Assembly (NCBI GenBank): GCA_002842465.1 | Contig: PHDA01000001.1 | Span: forward strand, 1-64,000 | Length of the DNA: 64,000 nucleotides | Origin: Bacteroidetes bacterium HGW-Bacteroidetes-7 | Lineage (GTDB): Bacteria; Bacteroidota; Bacteroidia; Bacteroidales; UBA932 | Reading direction: 5' to 3' | Part shown: in pieces, positions 7,641-16,754 of the stretch | Layout of the letters: every line of letters begins with the position of its first letter | Position numbering within the stretch: position 1 is the stretch's first letter | Notes under the pieces: model-generated | What the model saw: only the letters and a program-made list of their open reading frames with translations | Told to the model about the DNA's origin: nothing | Database searches by the model: none | Position numbers and translations under genes: made by a program

Positions 7641-9181
7641 GCGATAATATAATAGACACTGTCAGCATAACAATTGGCACAACGATGTATGGTAGATTTG
7701 AGGACCTTCCAAATACCACTTCACACATATTAGCCGAATTTATTGATAATGCATTACAATCGTATAGGGACAACAAAACTAAATTGGAAAATCTTGAAGA
7801 AGATTACAAACTAAAAGTAACAATTGATATTGATTGGGATAAAGCAGATAATAGAGCAAAAACAATTGTTATTACTGATAATGCAGCAGGTATAGCGAAA
7901 GATAAGTATGTCAGTGCATTTATGCCCGCCCTAACACCCGAGAACAACAAAGGATTAAATGAATTCGGGATGGGATTAAAAACCGCTGCATGTTGGCTTG
8001 GTGAATCATGGACAGTAAAAACAAAAGCTCTAAATGAAGATGTTGAAAGAACTGTATCTTTCAATCTAAATGAAGTTATTGCTAACGATTTAGAAGAACT
8101 GCCTGTAGAAACCTCTTCTAAGGGAATCAATGAACACTACACCATAATTACTACAACAGACTCCACAAAAAATGTTCCGGCTTATAAAAGCATTTCAAAG
8201 ATTAAGACTGAACTTGCAAGTATTTATAGAAAATCATTGAGAGAAAAAGAGATGATAATCAAGGTGTGCGGTGAAGAGTTAGCTTTTGAAGAATATGAGA
8301 TTCTGACTGCACCGTTAAATAGAACACCTAATTCACCCCCTATTTATTGGAAAAAAGAAATTGATTTCAAATTTGGTAAGTATAGGGCAAAAGGCTTTAT
8401 TGGTATTTTAAGAGATATTAATAGCACACAAAACGGCTTTGTGTTATTACGTCGCGGGCGTGTTATAGTCGGGGCAGAAACAGATGGTCGATATTTCCCA
8501 AAATGTTTATCTGGGTCAACAGGTACATTTCGATATAAACGTTTATTTGGGGAACTTGAATTAGACGGATTTGATGTTTCTTTTAACAAGAATGACATAC
8601 AAGATAAAGAGAATCTTGATGCTTTAATGGAAGCTCTCAAAGGGGAAATACATACCAAAGAATTTGATTTATACAATCAAGCAGAAGAATACCGTCTTGA
8701 TGATACAAGAAAGCATGTAAAGAAAATAGTTACAAAATACAACTCCTCCCCTAAAGACAACCGGAGTATCATTTCAATTGACAATTTTGCAAATAATGAA
8801 GTTGTTCAATCAAACACTGAATCGACAAAATCTGAGGTAGCCAACGAACCAACTGGAACAGATCTTATGCCAGTCGTAATAGGGGAGTATGGTGCAACTT
8901 ATAAAATAAAGGATAAAAATTATACGCTAAAAGTTCAATTTGTTGAGTCAGGTAATGATTTATTTTGGGTAGATGTCAGACAAAAAAACGAGAATATTAT
9001 CATTTGTCAAATAAATACAAAACATATTTTCTTTCAGTATTTTGGCAAACCAAGCGAGTCAAACATAGCAATTTTAAAGACTTTGGCAATTGCCAAATTT
9101 ACAGCGCGTGAGTCCGGCCAAGATAGTGCTACGGATTTATTCAATTTTTTTAATGAATATATCAAAAAGACAAAAGTTTAA
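7637..9181 (+). CDS. MutL/MORC-like GHKL ATPase of restriction-modification locus
   Basis: A 514-residue GHKL ATPase, not a sensor kinase: no His-box or membrane segment. The N box is EFIDNALQS (E34, N38), G1 is DNAAGI (from D81), and G2 is FGMGLKTAA (about 110-118). After it comes a second domain with LRRGRVIVG and an FNKNDI segment (about residue 317) corresponding to the conserved lysine of MutL/Hsp90-type transducer domains. Dimeric ATP-gated clamps of this type were predicted to work with Z1-type helicases and a methylase in restriction systems, and are thought to be ancestral relatives of eukaryotic MORC proteins. The gene starts inside the methylase stop codon and is 3 nt from the Z1 gene, so all three are co-transcribed. 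Confidence 0.9.
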   Translation: MSDNIIDTVSITIGTTMYGRFEDLPNTTSHILAEFIDNALQSYRDNKTKLENLEEDYKLKVTIDIDWDKADNRAKTIVITDNAAGIAKDKYVSAFMPALTPENNKGLNEFGMGLKTAACWLGESWTVKTKALNEDVERTVSFNLNEVIANDLEELPVETSSKGINEHYTIITTTDSTKNVPAYKSISKIKTELASIYRKSLREKEMIIKVCGEELAFEEYEILTAPLNRTPNSPPIYWKKEIDFKFGKYRAKGFIGILRDINSTQNGFVLLRRGRVIVGAETDGRYFPKCLSGSTGTFRYKRLFGELELDGFDVSFNKNDIQDKENLDALMEALKGEIHTKEFDLYNQAEEYRLDDTRKHVKKIVTKYNSSPKDNRSIISIDNFANNEVVQSNTESTKSEVANEPTGTDLMPVVIGEYGATYKIKDKNYTLKVQFVESGNDLFWVDVRQKNENIIICQINTKHIFFQYFGKPSESNIAILKTLAIAKFTARESGQDSATDLFNFFNEYIKKTKV

Positions 9182-9184
9182 ATT

Positions 9185-11512
9185 ATGCAACAAATTATTA
9201 TAGATAAATCAACTGAACCAGCTACTGCATTAAAGTTTGCACTTCAAAAAGTCACCTGTGGTAACTTTTTTGAAACTTTTATCGAATCACAGAAACAAGG
9301 GTATCAAAGAACTGATGGTTCAATAAGAAAAAAGGGCATCACAATTAATGGAGCTGTTAATCTTAGAGAAGAAACAGCCAATATCCTTGCACATTGTAAT
9401 CCGCATGATGCAATTTCAAATCCGGAAACTACTCATCTTGTCGTTGGTTATGTTCAAAGTGGAAAAACTTTATCTTTCACAGGTCTTTCCGCTCTTGCTT
9501 TAGATAATGGTTATCGTGTAATTGTTTTTCTTGCCGGCACAAAGAACAACCTATTAAGTCAAACTTCAAAAAGATTGCGTAAAGACTTGATTGGAGTTTC
9601 ATCTGCAAATAATGATTATTTTAAAATTCATTCAAATCCTACAATTAAAGTAATGGAGGAATTGATTGGGCATATTGAATCTTCAGATAAGCCAATCATT
9701 CTTATTCCAATCTTAAAACACTACAAACATATTAATCAACTTTCAGAGGTATTTAAAAGCAATGACTTCAAAGATGTGATGTATGATGAGACTGTTCTTA
9801 TTGTTGATGATGAGGCTGATCAGGCTTCATTAAATAGTTTCGGTCGGAAAAATAGTCAAAATGCAGAAAATGAGGAGTTGGAAGAATCAAAAACTTATGA
9901 ATCCATTTTAAAACTTCGGGCAGCACTTCCTGGTAACACTTATATTCAATATACGGCAACTCCACAGGCAAATATTTTGATAAGTATGCAAGACCTTCTT
10001 TCGCCCAAAAGTCATACCTTACTAACACCTGGCGAGGGATATGTTGGAGGAAAACTATTCTTTGGCAAAGATGGACCGAATCATGACTTGTTTAACGGTG
10101 GTTTGATAAAACAGATACCGGACAATCAGGTATTTCACAAGAGGAGAAATCCTTTAAAAAAAATACCACAATCACTTAAGGACGCTCTTATGCTACACAT
10201 AATGGCAGTTGCTATTGTAGTCAAATTTCTAAAAGTTGATGACGTCTCATATCTTTCAATGATGGTTCACCCAGACAATACAAAGCCGTGTAATAAAAAA
10301 TTCAAAGAATGGATCGAAAAGGAACTTCGAAATTGGCGATTGGCTTTAAAAAAACCAGATGGTCAAGATGACAAAGAAGCGATTTTGGATCGCTTTAAAG
10401 AACTTTTTCCTATGGCGATTGAATATTACTCAGAGGATGAGCGTCCAACTTTCGAACAAATTAAACGATTCATTCCTGACATTATTAACGACCGAAAAGT
10501 ATGGCTTGTCAATACTGATGAAGATGCAGAAACTGAAATAGAGGGGGATAATTACAAAATGCATATTCTTGTTGGTGCTGAAATGCTAAATCGTGGTTTT
10601 ACCGTTGAGAAGTTGGCAACTACTTATATGCCTCGCTATTCTGTTGGTCCAACAAATGCAGATACAATTCAGCAACGTTGTAGATTTTTTGGATACAAAC
10701 AAGATTATATAAAATCTTGTCGTGTGTTTTTGCCAAGTTGGTCTGTAACTAATTACATTGATTATGTTAAACATGAAGAAGAACTCCGATCTACTTTGGC
10801 AAGTTGTGATACTTTGGCTGCCGCTGAACGGAAAATTCTACTTTCACCCAATTTAAGACCAACAAAACAAAACGTACTTCCTATTTCAGTTGTGAATACC
10901 AAGTTAAAAGGAATGCGAGGAATGCAAGCATTTGAAAGTAAATCTTTGATCGAAGAAAATGATAATCTGGTTAGGTCATTTTTACAAAAGCATGAGTCTT
11001 CTTTTAATATCTTGTATGAATACTCCACTCTCGACCGTACACACAGAGGTTTTAAACTACCTATTGACGATGCAATTAGCTTTCTAAATGACTTCCGTTT
11101 TGGGAACTTTTTGGATGCACGACGTAAAGCCGATACTATTCGTTATTTGCGATATTTATCAAGTGAGGATAATGAGAGCCCATTGACGTTTGTCTATTTT
11201 ATCCAAATGGCATATCAAGCCCCAATTAGACGCCGTAAATTTGATTTTGATAATTTGAAATTGTCAGTTGAAACTGATTTATTTGCTGGTCCAAGTTCTG
11301 CAACTGATTCTACTGACTACCCAGGTGATAGAAAAATTGTTGGAGAGGACTCTATAACTTTTCAATTGTATCATTTCCATTTAGAAAGTGCACCGCTTGA
11401 CTTTGCTCATGAAGCTTACACAATAGCAATCAACTATCCGGCTTCATTAGCTGCTAATTATTGCTCAAATGAAGAATCTAAACAAGAAGATGATTTAGAA
11501 GATGATGAATAA
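9185..11512 (+). CDS. Z1-domain superfamily II ATPase/helicase
   Basis: A 775-residue SF2-type ATPase with a Z1 domain. Motif I is GYVQSGKT (88-95, K94), motif II VDDEAD (D208-D212), motif III YTATPQAN (about 256), motif V MLNRGFTV (467-474) and motif VI IQQRCRFFGY (about 493). Z1 proteins are DNA-translocating or remodelling partners of MutL/MORC-like ATPases in predicted restriction systems. The C-terminus is acidic (ends in a run of Asp/Glu) and overlaps the next gene by 11 nt. It is located between the GHKL ATPase and the DUF4420 nuclease, the order expected from known loci. It is presumably the motor that couples target recognition to cleavage; this is inference from the family. Confidence 0.92.
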   Translation: MQQIIIDKSTEPATALKFALQKVTCGNFFETFIESQKQGYQRTDGSIRKKGITINGAVNLREETANILAHCNPHDAISNPETTHLVVGYVQSGKTLSFTGLSALALDNGYRVIVFLAGTKNNLLSQTSKRLRKDLIGVSSANNDYFKIHSNPTIKVMEELIGHIESSDKPIILIPILKHYKHINQLSEVFKSNDFKDVMYDETVLIVDDEADQASLNSFGRKNSQNAENEELEESKTYESILKLRAALPGNTYIQYTATPQANILISMQDLLSPKSHTLLTPGEGYVGGKLFFGKDGPNHDLFNGGLIKQIPDNQVFHKRRNPLKKIPQSLKDALMLHIMAVAIVVKFLKVDDVSYLSMMVHPDNTKPCNKKFKEWIEKELRNWRLALKKPDGQDDKEAILDRFKELFPMAIEYYSEDERPTFEQIKRFIPDIINDRKVWLVNTDEDAETEIEGDNYKMHILVGAEMLNRGFTVEKLATTYMPRYSVGPTNADTIQQRCRFFGYKQDYIKSCRVFLPSWSVTNYIDYVKHEEELRSTLASCDTLAAAERKILLSPNLRPTKQNVLPISVVNTKLKGMRGMQAFESKSLIEENDNLVRSFLQKHESSFNILYEYSTLDRTHRGFKLPIDDAISFLNDFRFGNFLDARRKADTIRYLRYLSSEDNESPLTFVYFIQMAYQAPIRRRKFDFDNLKLSVETDLFAGPSSATDSTDYPGDRKIVGEDSITFQLYHFHLESAPLDFAHEAYTIAINYPASLAANYCSNEESKQEDDLEDDE

Positions 11513-12530
11513 AAAAGCAAACTATAATATGGAAAGTAACGCTATTTTTTCTCAATTTAAGAACCTCGTAAAATCTACAACTAATAATGAGGCATTTGAT
11601 GTGATTTCTATCAGTGATTTACCTCATAAATTGGGTGTTTCTTGCGAAGGATTTCCAAAATTTTTTGTTTCAACAAACAATTCAATTTCCTCTACTCAAA
11701 ATATCATTCGGGAAATGCTATCTGTTGAGTACAATTTACCATGTTTCATAGTTGAAAATGGAGATGTAAAGCAAAAAGACTGTTTCTCGGTTATTACTTT
11801 AAGAACTAATGATGTTTCACTTCAAGCATATTTCATTGAAATTTTTTTAATGATGCTCCAAAAAATCTCAAAGGAGCCTTCACGAAGAGAACTTTCAATT
11901 GAAGTTGAGAACCTAATTACTATTTTCTCCACTTTAACCAAACCCCCAAGACAAAAGTTACAGGGTTTATGGGCTGAACTGCTAATAATTGAACGAAGTC
12001 TGCACCCGGAAACATTAATTAATGCATGGCATAATTCGCCAGCTGCAAAATATGACTTTACGCTTGGTCGTGACAAAATAGAGGTTAAAAGTACTTCGTC
12101 AGAAGAACGTGTACACCATTTTTCACTTGACCAACTTAACCCTTCCCCAAATTCTCGTTTGCTGATAGCGTCTTTAATTGTTCGAGAATCTGGTCAAGGA
12201 AGTGGAGGGCTTTCTGTTCGGGATCTTTACGAACGTATATGTAGAAGAGTTACTGCAATTAGTGCTCGTTTGCAACTATATACAATTATGGCCGAAACTA
12301 TTGGAAGTGACTTAGCAAAACTCGACAATACATTTTTCGATTATACAGAAGCCTCTGATACACTTTCTTTTTATGATTCTAATGATGTACCACACATTGA
12401 TAAAACAGCTGTACCCCAATTTGTTTCTGAGGTGAAGTTCTCGAGCAATTTGTCTCATTTGATAGATATACAAAATACACTTTCTACTTTCGACTGCTCA
12501 AATAGTCCTTTATATAAAAGTTTATTTTAA
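11502..12530 (+). CDS. PD-(D/E)XK motif protein (DUF4420)
   Basis: A 342-residue protein whose central part carries an intact nuclease core: E159 in GLWAEL, D185 in KYDF and E194-V-K196 in DKIEVKST. This Glu...Asp...Glu-x-Lys order is that of PD-(D/E)XK restriction nucleases and matches the DUF4420 family that accompanies Z1 and GHKL genes. It is the most likely DNA-cutting subunit. The ATG at 11502 overlaps the Z1 coding end; an internal ATG at 11529 (MESNAIF) is a plausible alternative that would leave a 16-nt gap. The next gene follows after 13 nt. Confidence 0.88.
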   Translation: MMNKKANYNMESNAIFSQFKNLVKSTTNNEAFDVISISDLPHKLGVSCEGFPKFFVSTNNSISSTQNIIREMLSVEYNLPCFIVENGDVKQKDCFSVITLRTNDVSLQAYFIEIFLMMLQKISKEPSRRELSIEVENLITIFSTLTKPPRQKLQGLWAELLIIERSLHPETLINAWHNSPAAKYDFTLGRDKIEVKSTSSEERVHHFSLDQLNPSPNSRLLIASLIVRESGQGSGGLSVRDLYERICRRVTAISARLQLYTIMAETIGSDLAKLDNTFFDYTEASDTLSFYDSNDVPHIDKTAVPQFVSEVKFSSNLSHLIDIQNTLSTFDCSNSPLYKSLF

Positions 12531-12543
12531 TTAGTTCAAAAGT

Positions 12544-14772
12544 ATGGTAATTGAAAAAAAAGACAAGGAAGAATTAAAGAAACTCTTTGATGAGGCATTA
12601 TCTAATTCTGCCACATTCAAACATATTGAAGGTGTAAACCCAAGTCGTATAATCTTTGACGGTGTTGAATACCACATATTTATCAAAAACTTATCTCCAG
12701 CCCAACTATCTAACGGCAATCCAAATATATGGAGAATTCAATTACCGATACGTGAAGTTTTTGAACATATAAAAGAATCAACACTTCCATTTATCTTACT
12801 TGGATATGATTCAGAAAATGATGTTTATACTACTTGGAATCCTCATTGGGCAAAACAACGTCTTAATGTTGCGAAAAGTGCTTCGTTTTATTCTCGCTTA
12901 AACATTCAGAAAGAAGCACGAATCACAAATCAGTTACAACATCTTGAATTAAATAATGATGGTGAACTAATTGCATTTCCACGTGAAAAAATTGCTTATT
13001 ATCTTGTGAATTTAAAAATATTCTTTCCAGAGTTGTCTGATTATGTTGCGGTAGGCTCTCGAAAAAGAACAGAAGCAAATGAAGCATACAAAAAACTTAC
13101 AGATTCGAAAAACATACCTGACTTTGCTCATTATTTGGCTCATTTAGGCTTTTTGGACAAAACCATAAGTAATTATTGCCATGCTATTAAAAATCTTATA
13201 AATGACAGCATTATTTCCCGTAATCGTAAGATTTTTTTGGCGTATGATTCTATTACTGAATACCCAAAAGCCGTTCCTGCATTTTTGGAAATTCCAGAGG
13301 TAAAAGCTATGGACATTTCTTGGAATAATACTTATTCGGCTGCTTTAACAAAATATATTGATTTTTTAATGGAGATATGCAATGTAAACACTCGGGAGAC
13401 TGTAATTACAACCCCGGAAATAATTGAAACCAATGAAACTTTTAATTATTTCTGTAACACATATTATTTAGGCAATTTCATGGGCTATTTGTGGGGGAAG
13501 GAATTGAGTGAAAGAAGCATTAGTACATATACCAATGCAATTTACAAACTTATTAACAAAGGTTACATACAGCACTATGCAGAGGTTTTTCTAAAATATA
13601 CCAGAATTAAAGACTATTTTAATGCTATTGAGACATTCCTTTCAATACCGGAAATTAGTGAGTTAAATCAGAACTGGAAATCTGTTTTTTCGGTAGCATT
13701 AAATCATTATGTGCATTTTCTTATTGAATGGCAAGATATTAATAACAAGCATACTATCAATTATTCAGAACAAGCAACTTCTGACTTTGCTAAAGAAAGT
13801 AAAAGTTTCGAAAATGAATTACAATCAGAAACTAACACAAATGAGGTAATTCCTGAAACAGATTGGGAAGAGTCTTTTTTGGATATTGAGAACAAACTAA
13901 CTCGGATTGCTAACCCTGCATTAATTGATTTACTTCGAACATATTTGGATACTGAATATAAATCCCCGGCAAGCGCATTTAATATTATTGAAGATTTTTA
14001 TGGGAATCGTTTCCCCTCAATGCAGATGAAAGATTGGCAAAAATTATTTGAGAAAATTGATTGGAGCAATCCATATTACTTCCCTTCTTTGGTTGCCGTA
14101 CCCGAAGGGAAAAAGAAATCACATATTTTGAGGGTAACTTACCTGGATGGTAAAATCATTCAGGAAAGAGTTGTAGCTAAAACACTTGTAGAAGTCGTTC
14201 GTAGCGCTAACCCCGAGCAAATTTCGTCATTAAATATACTGTTAGCTGGTGTTAATCTTGTATCTAAAGAAATATCTGAGAAATACGAAAAATGTCAAAT
14301 ACCAATTCAAGATGGATATTATGTGATGACACTTTCTGATACTCCCAAAAAATATCAGATTATTAAAATGATCTCTGACGCTCTTCATTTAAATCTAAAT
14401 GTAGAGTTTATTTCAAATGACGATTCTGACCAACCTCAAGCAGTTCCGGTTCCTTATGTAGTACCTATTCAATCCAGAACAAAAATACGAGTTACATTCC
14501 CTGATGGTAGAATTATTCAAGAAGGCAGAGTTAGCAATACCCTAATTGAAGTTGTAAAGTTTGCTGGTGCCCAAAATGTAAGAAACCTAAATATCTCAAT
14601 CAACAATGACAATCTTGTGTCCAACAAAGTAACTCCTACATACGAAAACTCTTTAAAACCAGTAGGGAATGATTTATTTGTACACACTAATAGTTCTACA
14701 CAAACTAAATTCGCTCAGATTCAGCAAATTTCAGCCGAACTTAATTTGGGGCTTTTAGTAGAAATAAAATAA
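12544..14772 (+). CDS. Multidomain protein with two kinds of internal duplication, restriction locus
   Basis: A 742-residue protein of no family I can name with certainty. Residues 1-150 form one domain (motifs FDGVEYHIFIKNLSP, RIQLPI, FILLGYD, TWNPHWAKQRLN) that could be a DNA- or modified-base-reading fold. Residues 197-277 and 315-395 are a pair of about 80-aa repeats, period 118: each has a (S/T)ISxYxxAIxxLI helix, then FLxIPE, then W-x-x-x-(Y/F)SxALxxYxxFL. The helix order is reminiscent of the core-binding (SAM-like) domain of tyrosine recombinases. Residues 526-626 and 646-742 are a second pair, each starting with RVT(Y/F)xDGxIIQE and TL(I/V)EVV, and ending on a conserved LxLxVE. No nuclease or ATPase motif is evident. 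Location, 13 nt after DUF4420, makes it part of the operon, most likely a target-recognition or adaptor subunit. Confidence 0.65.
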   Translation: MVIEKKDKEELKKLFDEALSNSATFKHIEGVNPSRIIFDGVEYHIFIKNLSPAQLSNGNPNIWRIQLPIREVFEHIKESTLPFILLGYDSENDVYTTWNPHWAKQRLNVAKSASFYSRLNIQKEARITNQLQHLELNNDGELIAFPREKIAYYLVNLKIFFPELSDYVAVGSRKRTEANEAYKKLTDSKNIPDFAHYLAHLGFLDKTISNYCHAIKNLINDSIISRNRKIFLAYDSITEYPKAVPAFLEIPEVKAMDISWNNTYSAALTKYIDFLMEICNVNTRETVITTPEIIETNETFNYFCNTYYLGNFMGYLWGKELSERSISTYTNAIYKLINKGYIQHYAEVFLKYTRIKDYFNAIETFLSIPEISELNQNWKSVFSVALNHYVHFLIEWQDINNKHTINYSEQATSDFAKESKSFENELQSETNTNEVIPETDWEESFLDIENKLTRIANPALIDLLRTYLDTEYKSPASAFNIIEDFYGNRFPSMQMKDWQKLFEKIDWSNPYYFPSLVAVPEGKKKSHILRVTYLDGKIIQERVVAKTLVEVVRSANPEQISSLNILLAGVNLVSKEISEKYEKCQIPIQDGYYVMTLSDTPKKYQIIKMISDALHLNLNVEFISNDDSDQPQAVPVPYVVPIQSRTKIRVTFPDGRIIQEGRVSNTLIEVVKFAGAQNVRNLNISINNDNLVSNKVTPTYENSLKPVGNDLFVHTNSSTQTKFAQIQQISAELNLGLLVEIK
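14119..14769 (+). repeat. Tandem duplicated C-terminal domain in the 742-aa protein
   Basis: Two roughly 100-codon units, 14119-14424 and 14479-14769, encode the same pattern: basic start, RVT-x-x-DG-x-IIQE, a TL-x-EVV helix, L-N-I strand, LVS, a K-rich helix and a terminal L-x-L-x-VE. Identity between the two is moderate, so the duplication is old. I recall similar units at the C-termini of other restriction-locus proteins but could not check. Confidence 0.7.
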
Positions 14773-14933
14773 TAGCTTATTTACAATAATACACTATACA
14801 AGGATATAAATGTCTCTTCGAATTTTCAACATTTGAGCTGTTCGAAAAATGGTAGTAGGTGACATTTAGGGGGTCCGACAATCCAAAAGCATTAAAATTC
14901 TATTCAGTATAAACAATTTTAATAAGTCTACTC

Positions 14934-15674
14934 ATGAGCAGCAAAAATTCAAATATTGACAGATTATTAAAATCCGTTGGAATAGAAACCTTTATTAAAT
15001 ATTTTAACCAGTTTCAAACTTTGAACAGCTCTGAGTTGAAAATGCTTTTTGATAAAGAAAATGAAAATTGGAAACACACTAGCAAATCTACAAAAGCTAG
15101 TGTAGGTAAAAGAATTTTTAATGAAGGAAGAGAAGTTGAAGCATTGGAGCATATTATTTTCACAAAGAATGAAATATTAATTCCAAATATCAATGAAGTA
15201 ATGCAACATGCACAGTTGATATATAAAAACTATATTGATAATAATATTGAAAAATTTGAAACTATTTCCTCATATGAAAAAATGGTAATAGTAAAATACA
15301 GGCTTCAACAAGGGATATTTAGAACTAATTTACTCCGTCATTGGAAAGGCTGCTCTGTAACTGGTTGTAAAAATAGTTCTCTTTTAATTGCATCACACAT
15401 CAAACCATTTTCTGAATCAGTTGACAATGAAAAGTATGATGTATATAACGGCTTATTGCTCGCCCCCAATTACGATAAACTTTTTGACAATTTTCTTATT
15501 TCTTTTAATGAAGCAGGCGAGATTTTAGTTTCAAAGCAACTCGATAAGAGTGATTTAGAAAGTTTAAGCATAACCGGAAAGGAAAAATTACGGATGGAAA
15601 AAGTAACGGAATCAACCCAAAAATATCTTGAATATCACCGAAGAAAATTCGAAATGAATGAACTAATTAATTAG
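14934..15674 (+). CDS. HNH endonuclease (HNH_2-like)
   Basis: A 246-residue protein. The C-terminal half carries the HNH_2 signature: zinc-binding CSVTGC (C140, C145), ASHIKPF with H155, then NGLLLAPNYDKLFDNFL, with the Asn and the final Asp/His-position residues in the usual spacing. The N-terminal 130 residues are helical and unassigned. HNH_2 proteins are common as restriction-type nucleases and often recognise modified DNA. A 161-nt gap separates it from the 742-aa gene, so it may be transcribed alone, but it is on the same strand and is the last gene before the composition changes. It may be a second effector of the same locus or an independent type IV-like enzyme. Confidence 0.8.
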   Translation: MSSKNSNIDRLLKSVGIETFIKYFNQFQTLNSSELKMLFDKENENWKHTSKSTKASVGKRIFNEGREVEALEHIIFTKNEILIPNINEVMQHAQLIYKNYIDNNIEKFETISSYEKMVIVKYRLQQGIFRTNLLRHWKGCSVTGCKNSSLLIASHIKPFSESVDNEKYDVYNGLLLAPNYDKLFDNFLISFNEAGEILVSKQLDKSDLESLSITGKEKLRMEKVTESTQKYLEYHRRKFEMNELIN

Positions 15675-15800
15675 ATAATATTGTAAAACAATGTTTTATG
15701 AAATAAGAAAATATGCCCCCTAACATCAATCATCCACCTCCACCTTTATCCCATTTTAAATAACCTTAAAACCCCCAATCACCTCAACAATTTTAACCCT

Positions 15801-16286
15801 ATGACAAAATCACTCGTAGTAATCGACATTCAAAACGACATCACAAAGAATTACAAAGAAATTATCGGCAATATAAATAACGCCATAGATTGGGCGGTTA
15901 GTAATAATATACACGTCGTTTACATAAGGCACGAAAATTTATCAGACGGCACAAGAACCTTTAAACCCAATACACGCGGGGCAGAACTAGTTCCGGATAT
16001 GAAAATTGTATCAAAAAATATCTTCACAAAATCCAAAGGAAACGCATTAACCAGTGACGAGTTCGCAGATTTCATAACCAAAAACAAAATTGATGAATTC
16101 TATATAACAGGAGCAGATGCAGTTGCCTGTGTCAAATCAACCTGTTTCAATATGACTAAGGCAAACTATAAGGTTAATGTCCTGTCCGATTGCATTACAA
16201 GTTATGATAAGAGAAAGATTGATGAAATGCTTCAATACTACCAAAGTAAAGGCTGCAATATCATAACTTTGCAAAACCTCAGATAA
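15801..16286 (+). CDS. Isochorismatase-family cysteine hydrolase
   Basis: A 161-residue hydrolase. The catalytic triad of the family is visible: D9 in VVIDIQND, a lysine in FTKSKGN (K77 or K79), and C110 in DAVACVKST. Members cleave isochorismate, nicotinamide or related amides/ethers; the short length and lack of a specific pocket motif do not allow the substrate to be named. It sits just after the A+T-rich island and 17 nt before a GNAT gene on the same strand, and may be co-transcribed. Codon use is more A-and-C-rich than in the upstream island, consistent with a different origin. Confidence 0.88.
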   Translation: MTKSLVVIDIQNDITKNYKEIIGNINNAIDWAVSNNIHVVYIRHENLSDGTRTFKPNTRGAELVPDMKIVSKNIFTKSKGNALTSDEFADFITKNKIDEFYITGADAVACVKSTCFNMTKANYKVNVLSDCITSYDKRKIDEMLQYYQSKGCNIITLQNLR

Positions 16287-16303
16287 AAACAGAATAACCA
16301 CCT

Positions 16304-16747
16304 ATGACCATCCTCCAAATCCACTCCAACAAAAAACAATTCCTCGACCTCCTCCTCCTCGCAGACGAGTCGGAAGAGATGATTGATAAATACCTGACTC
16401 ATGGAGACCTCTTTGCCCTGTATGACGGCGATTTAAAAAGTGTCTGCGTAGTAGTCCCGATAGACACCGAAACCTGCGAACTCAAAAACATAGCAACATA
16501 CCCCCAATACCAGGGCAAAGGGTACGGCACAGCGCTAATAAACCATGTATCAGAACTCTACAAGAACAAGTATAAATATATGCTCGTAGGCACAGGCGAA
16601 GTACCCTCAATCCTCGCCTTTTACGAAAGCTTTGGATTTAAAGAGACCTCCCGCATAAAAAACTTCTTCACAGACAACTACCCCCACCCCATGTTCGAAG
16701 GCGACATACAGCTTGTAGATATGATCTATCTTAAAGCTAAAATCTAG
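16304..16747 (+). CDS. GNAT-family N-acetyltransferase
   Basis: A 147-residue acetyltransferase. The acetyl-CoA binding motif A is [17 protein letters not shown] (about residues 66-82), with the Q-x-x-G-x-G/A loop typical of the fold, and motif B follows with FYESFGFKE. The substrate is unknown. The 5' end of the gene is unusually C-rich for this genome. It ends 7 nt before the Crp-like regulator, so the two are probably one transcript. Confidence 0.85.
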   Translation: MTILQIHSNKKQFLDLLLLADESEEMIDKYLTHGDLFALYDGDLKSVCVVVPIDTETCELKNIATYPQYQGKGYGTALINHVSELYKNKYKYMLVGTGEVPSILAFYESFGFKETSRIKNFFTDNYPHPMFEGDIQLVDMIYLKAKI

Positions 16748-16754
16748 ATAAGAC

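Noticed and set aside
12960-13000. parS-like TTTCCACGTGAAAA in the 742-aa gene
   Set aside because: It has several mismatches to the consensus, sits in an acquired island and has no second site nearby.
14773-14933. Weak inverted repeat AAATGTC/GACATTT before the HNH gene
   Set aside because: The arms are short with a long loop and no T run. It is too weak to call a terminator or a mobile element.
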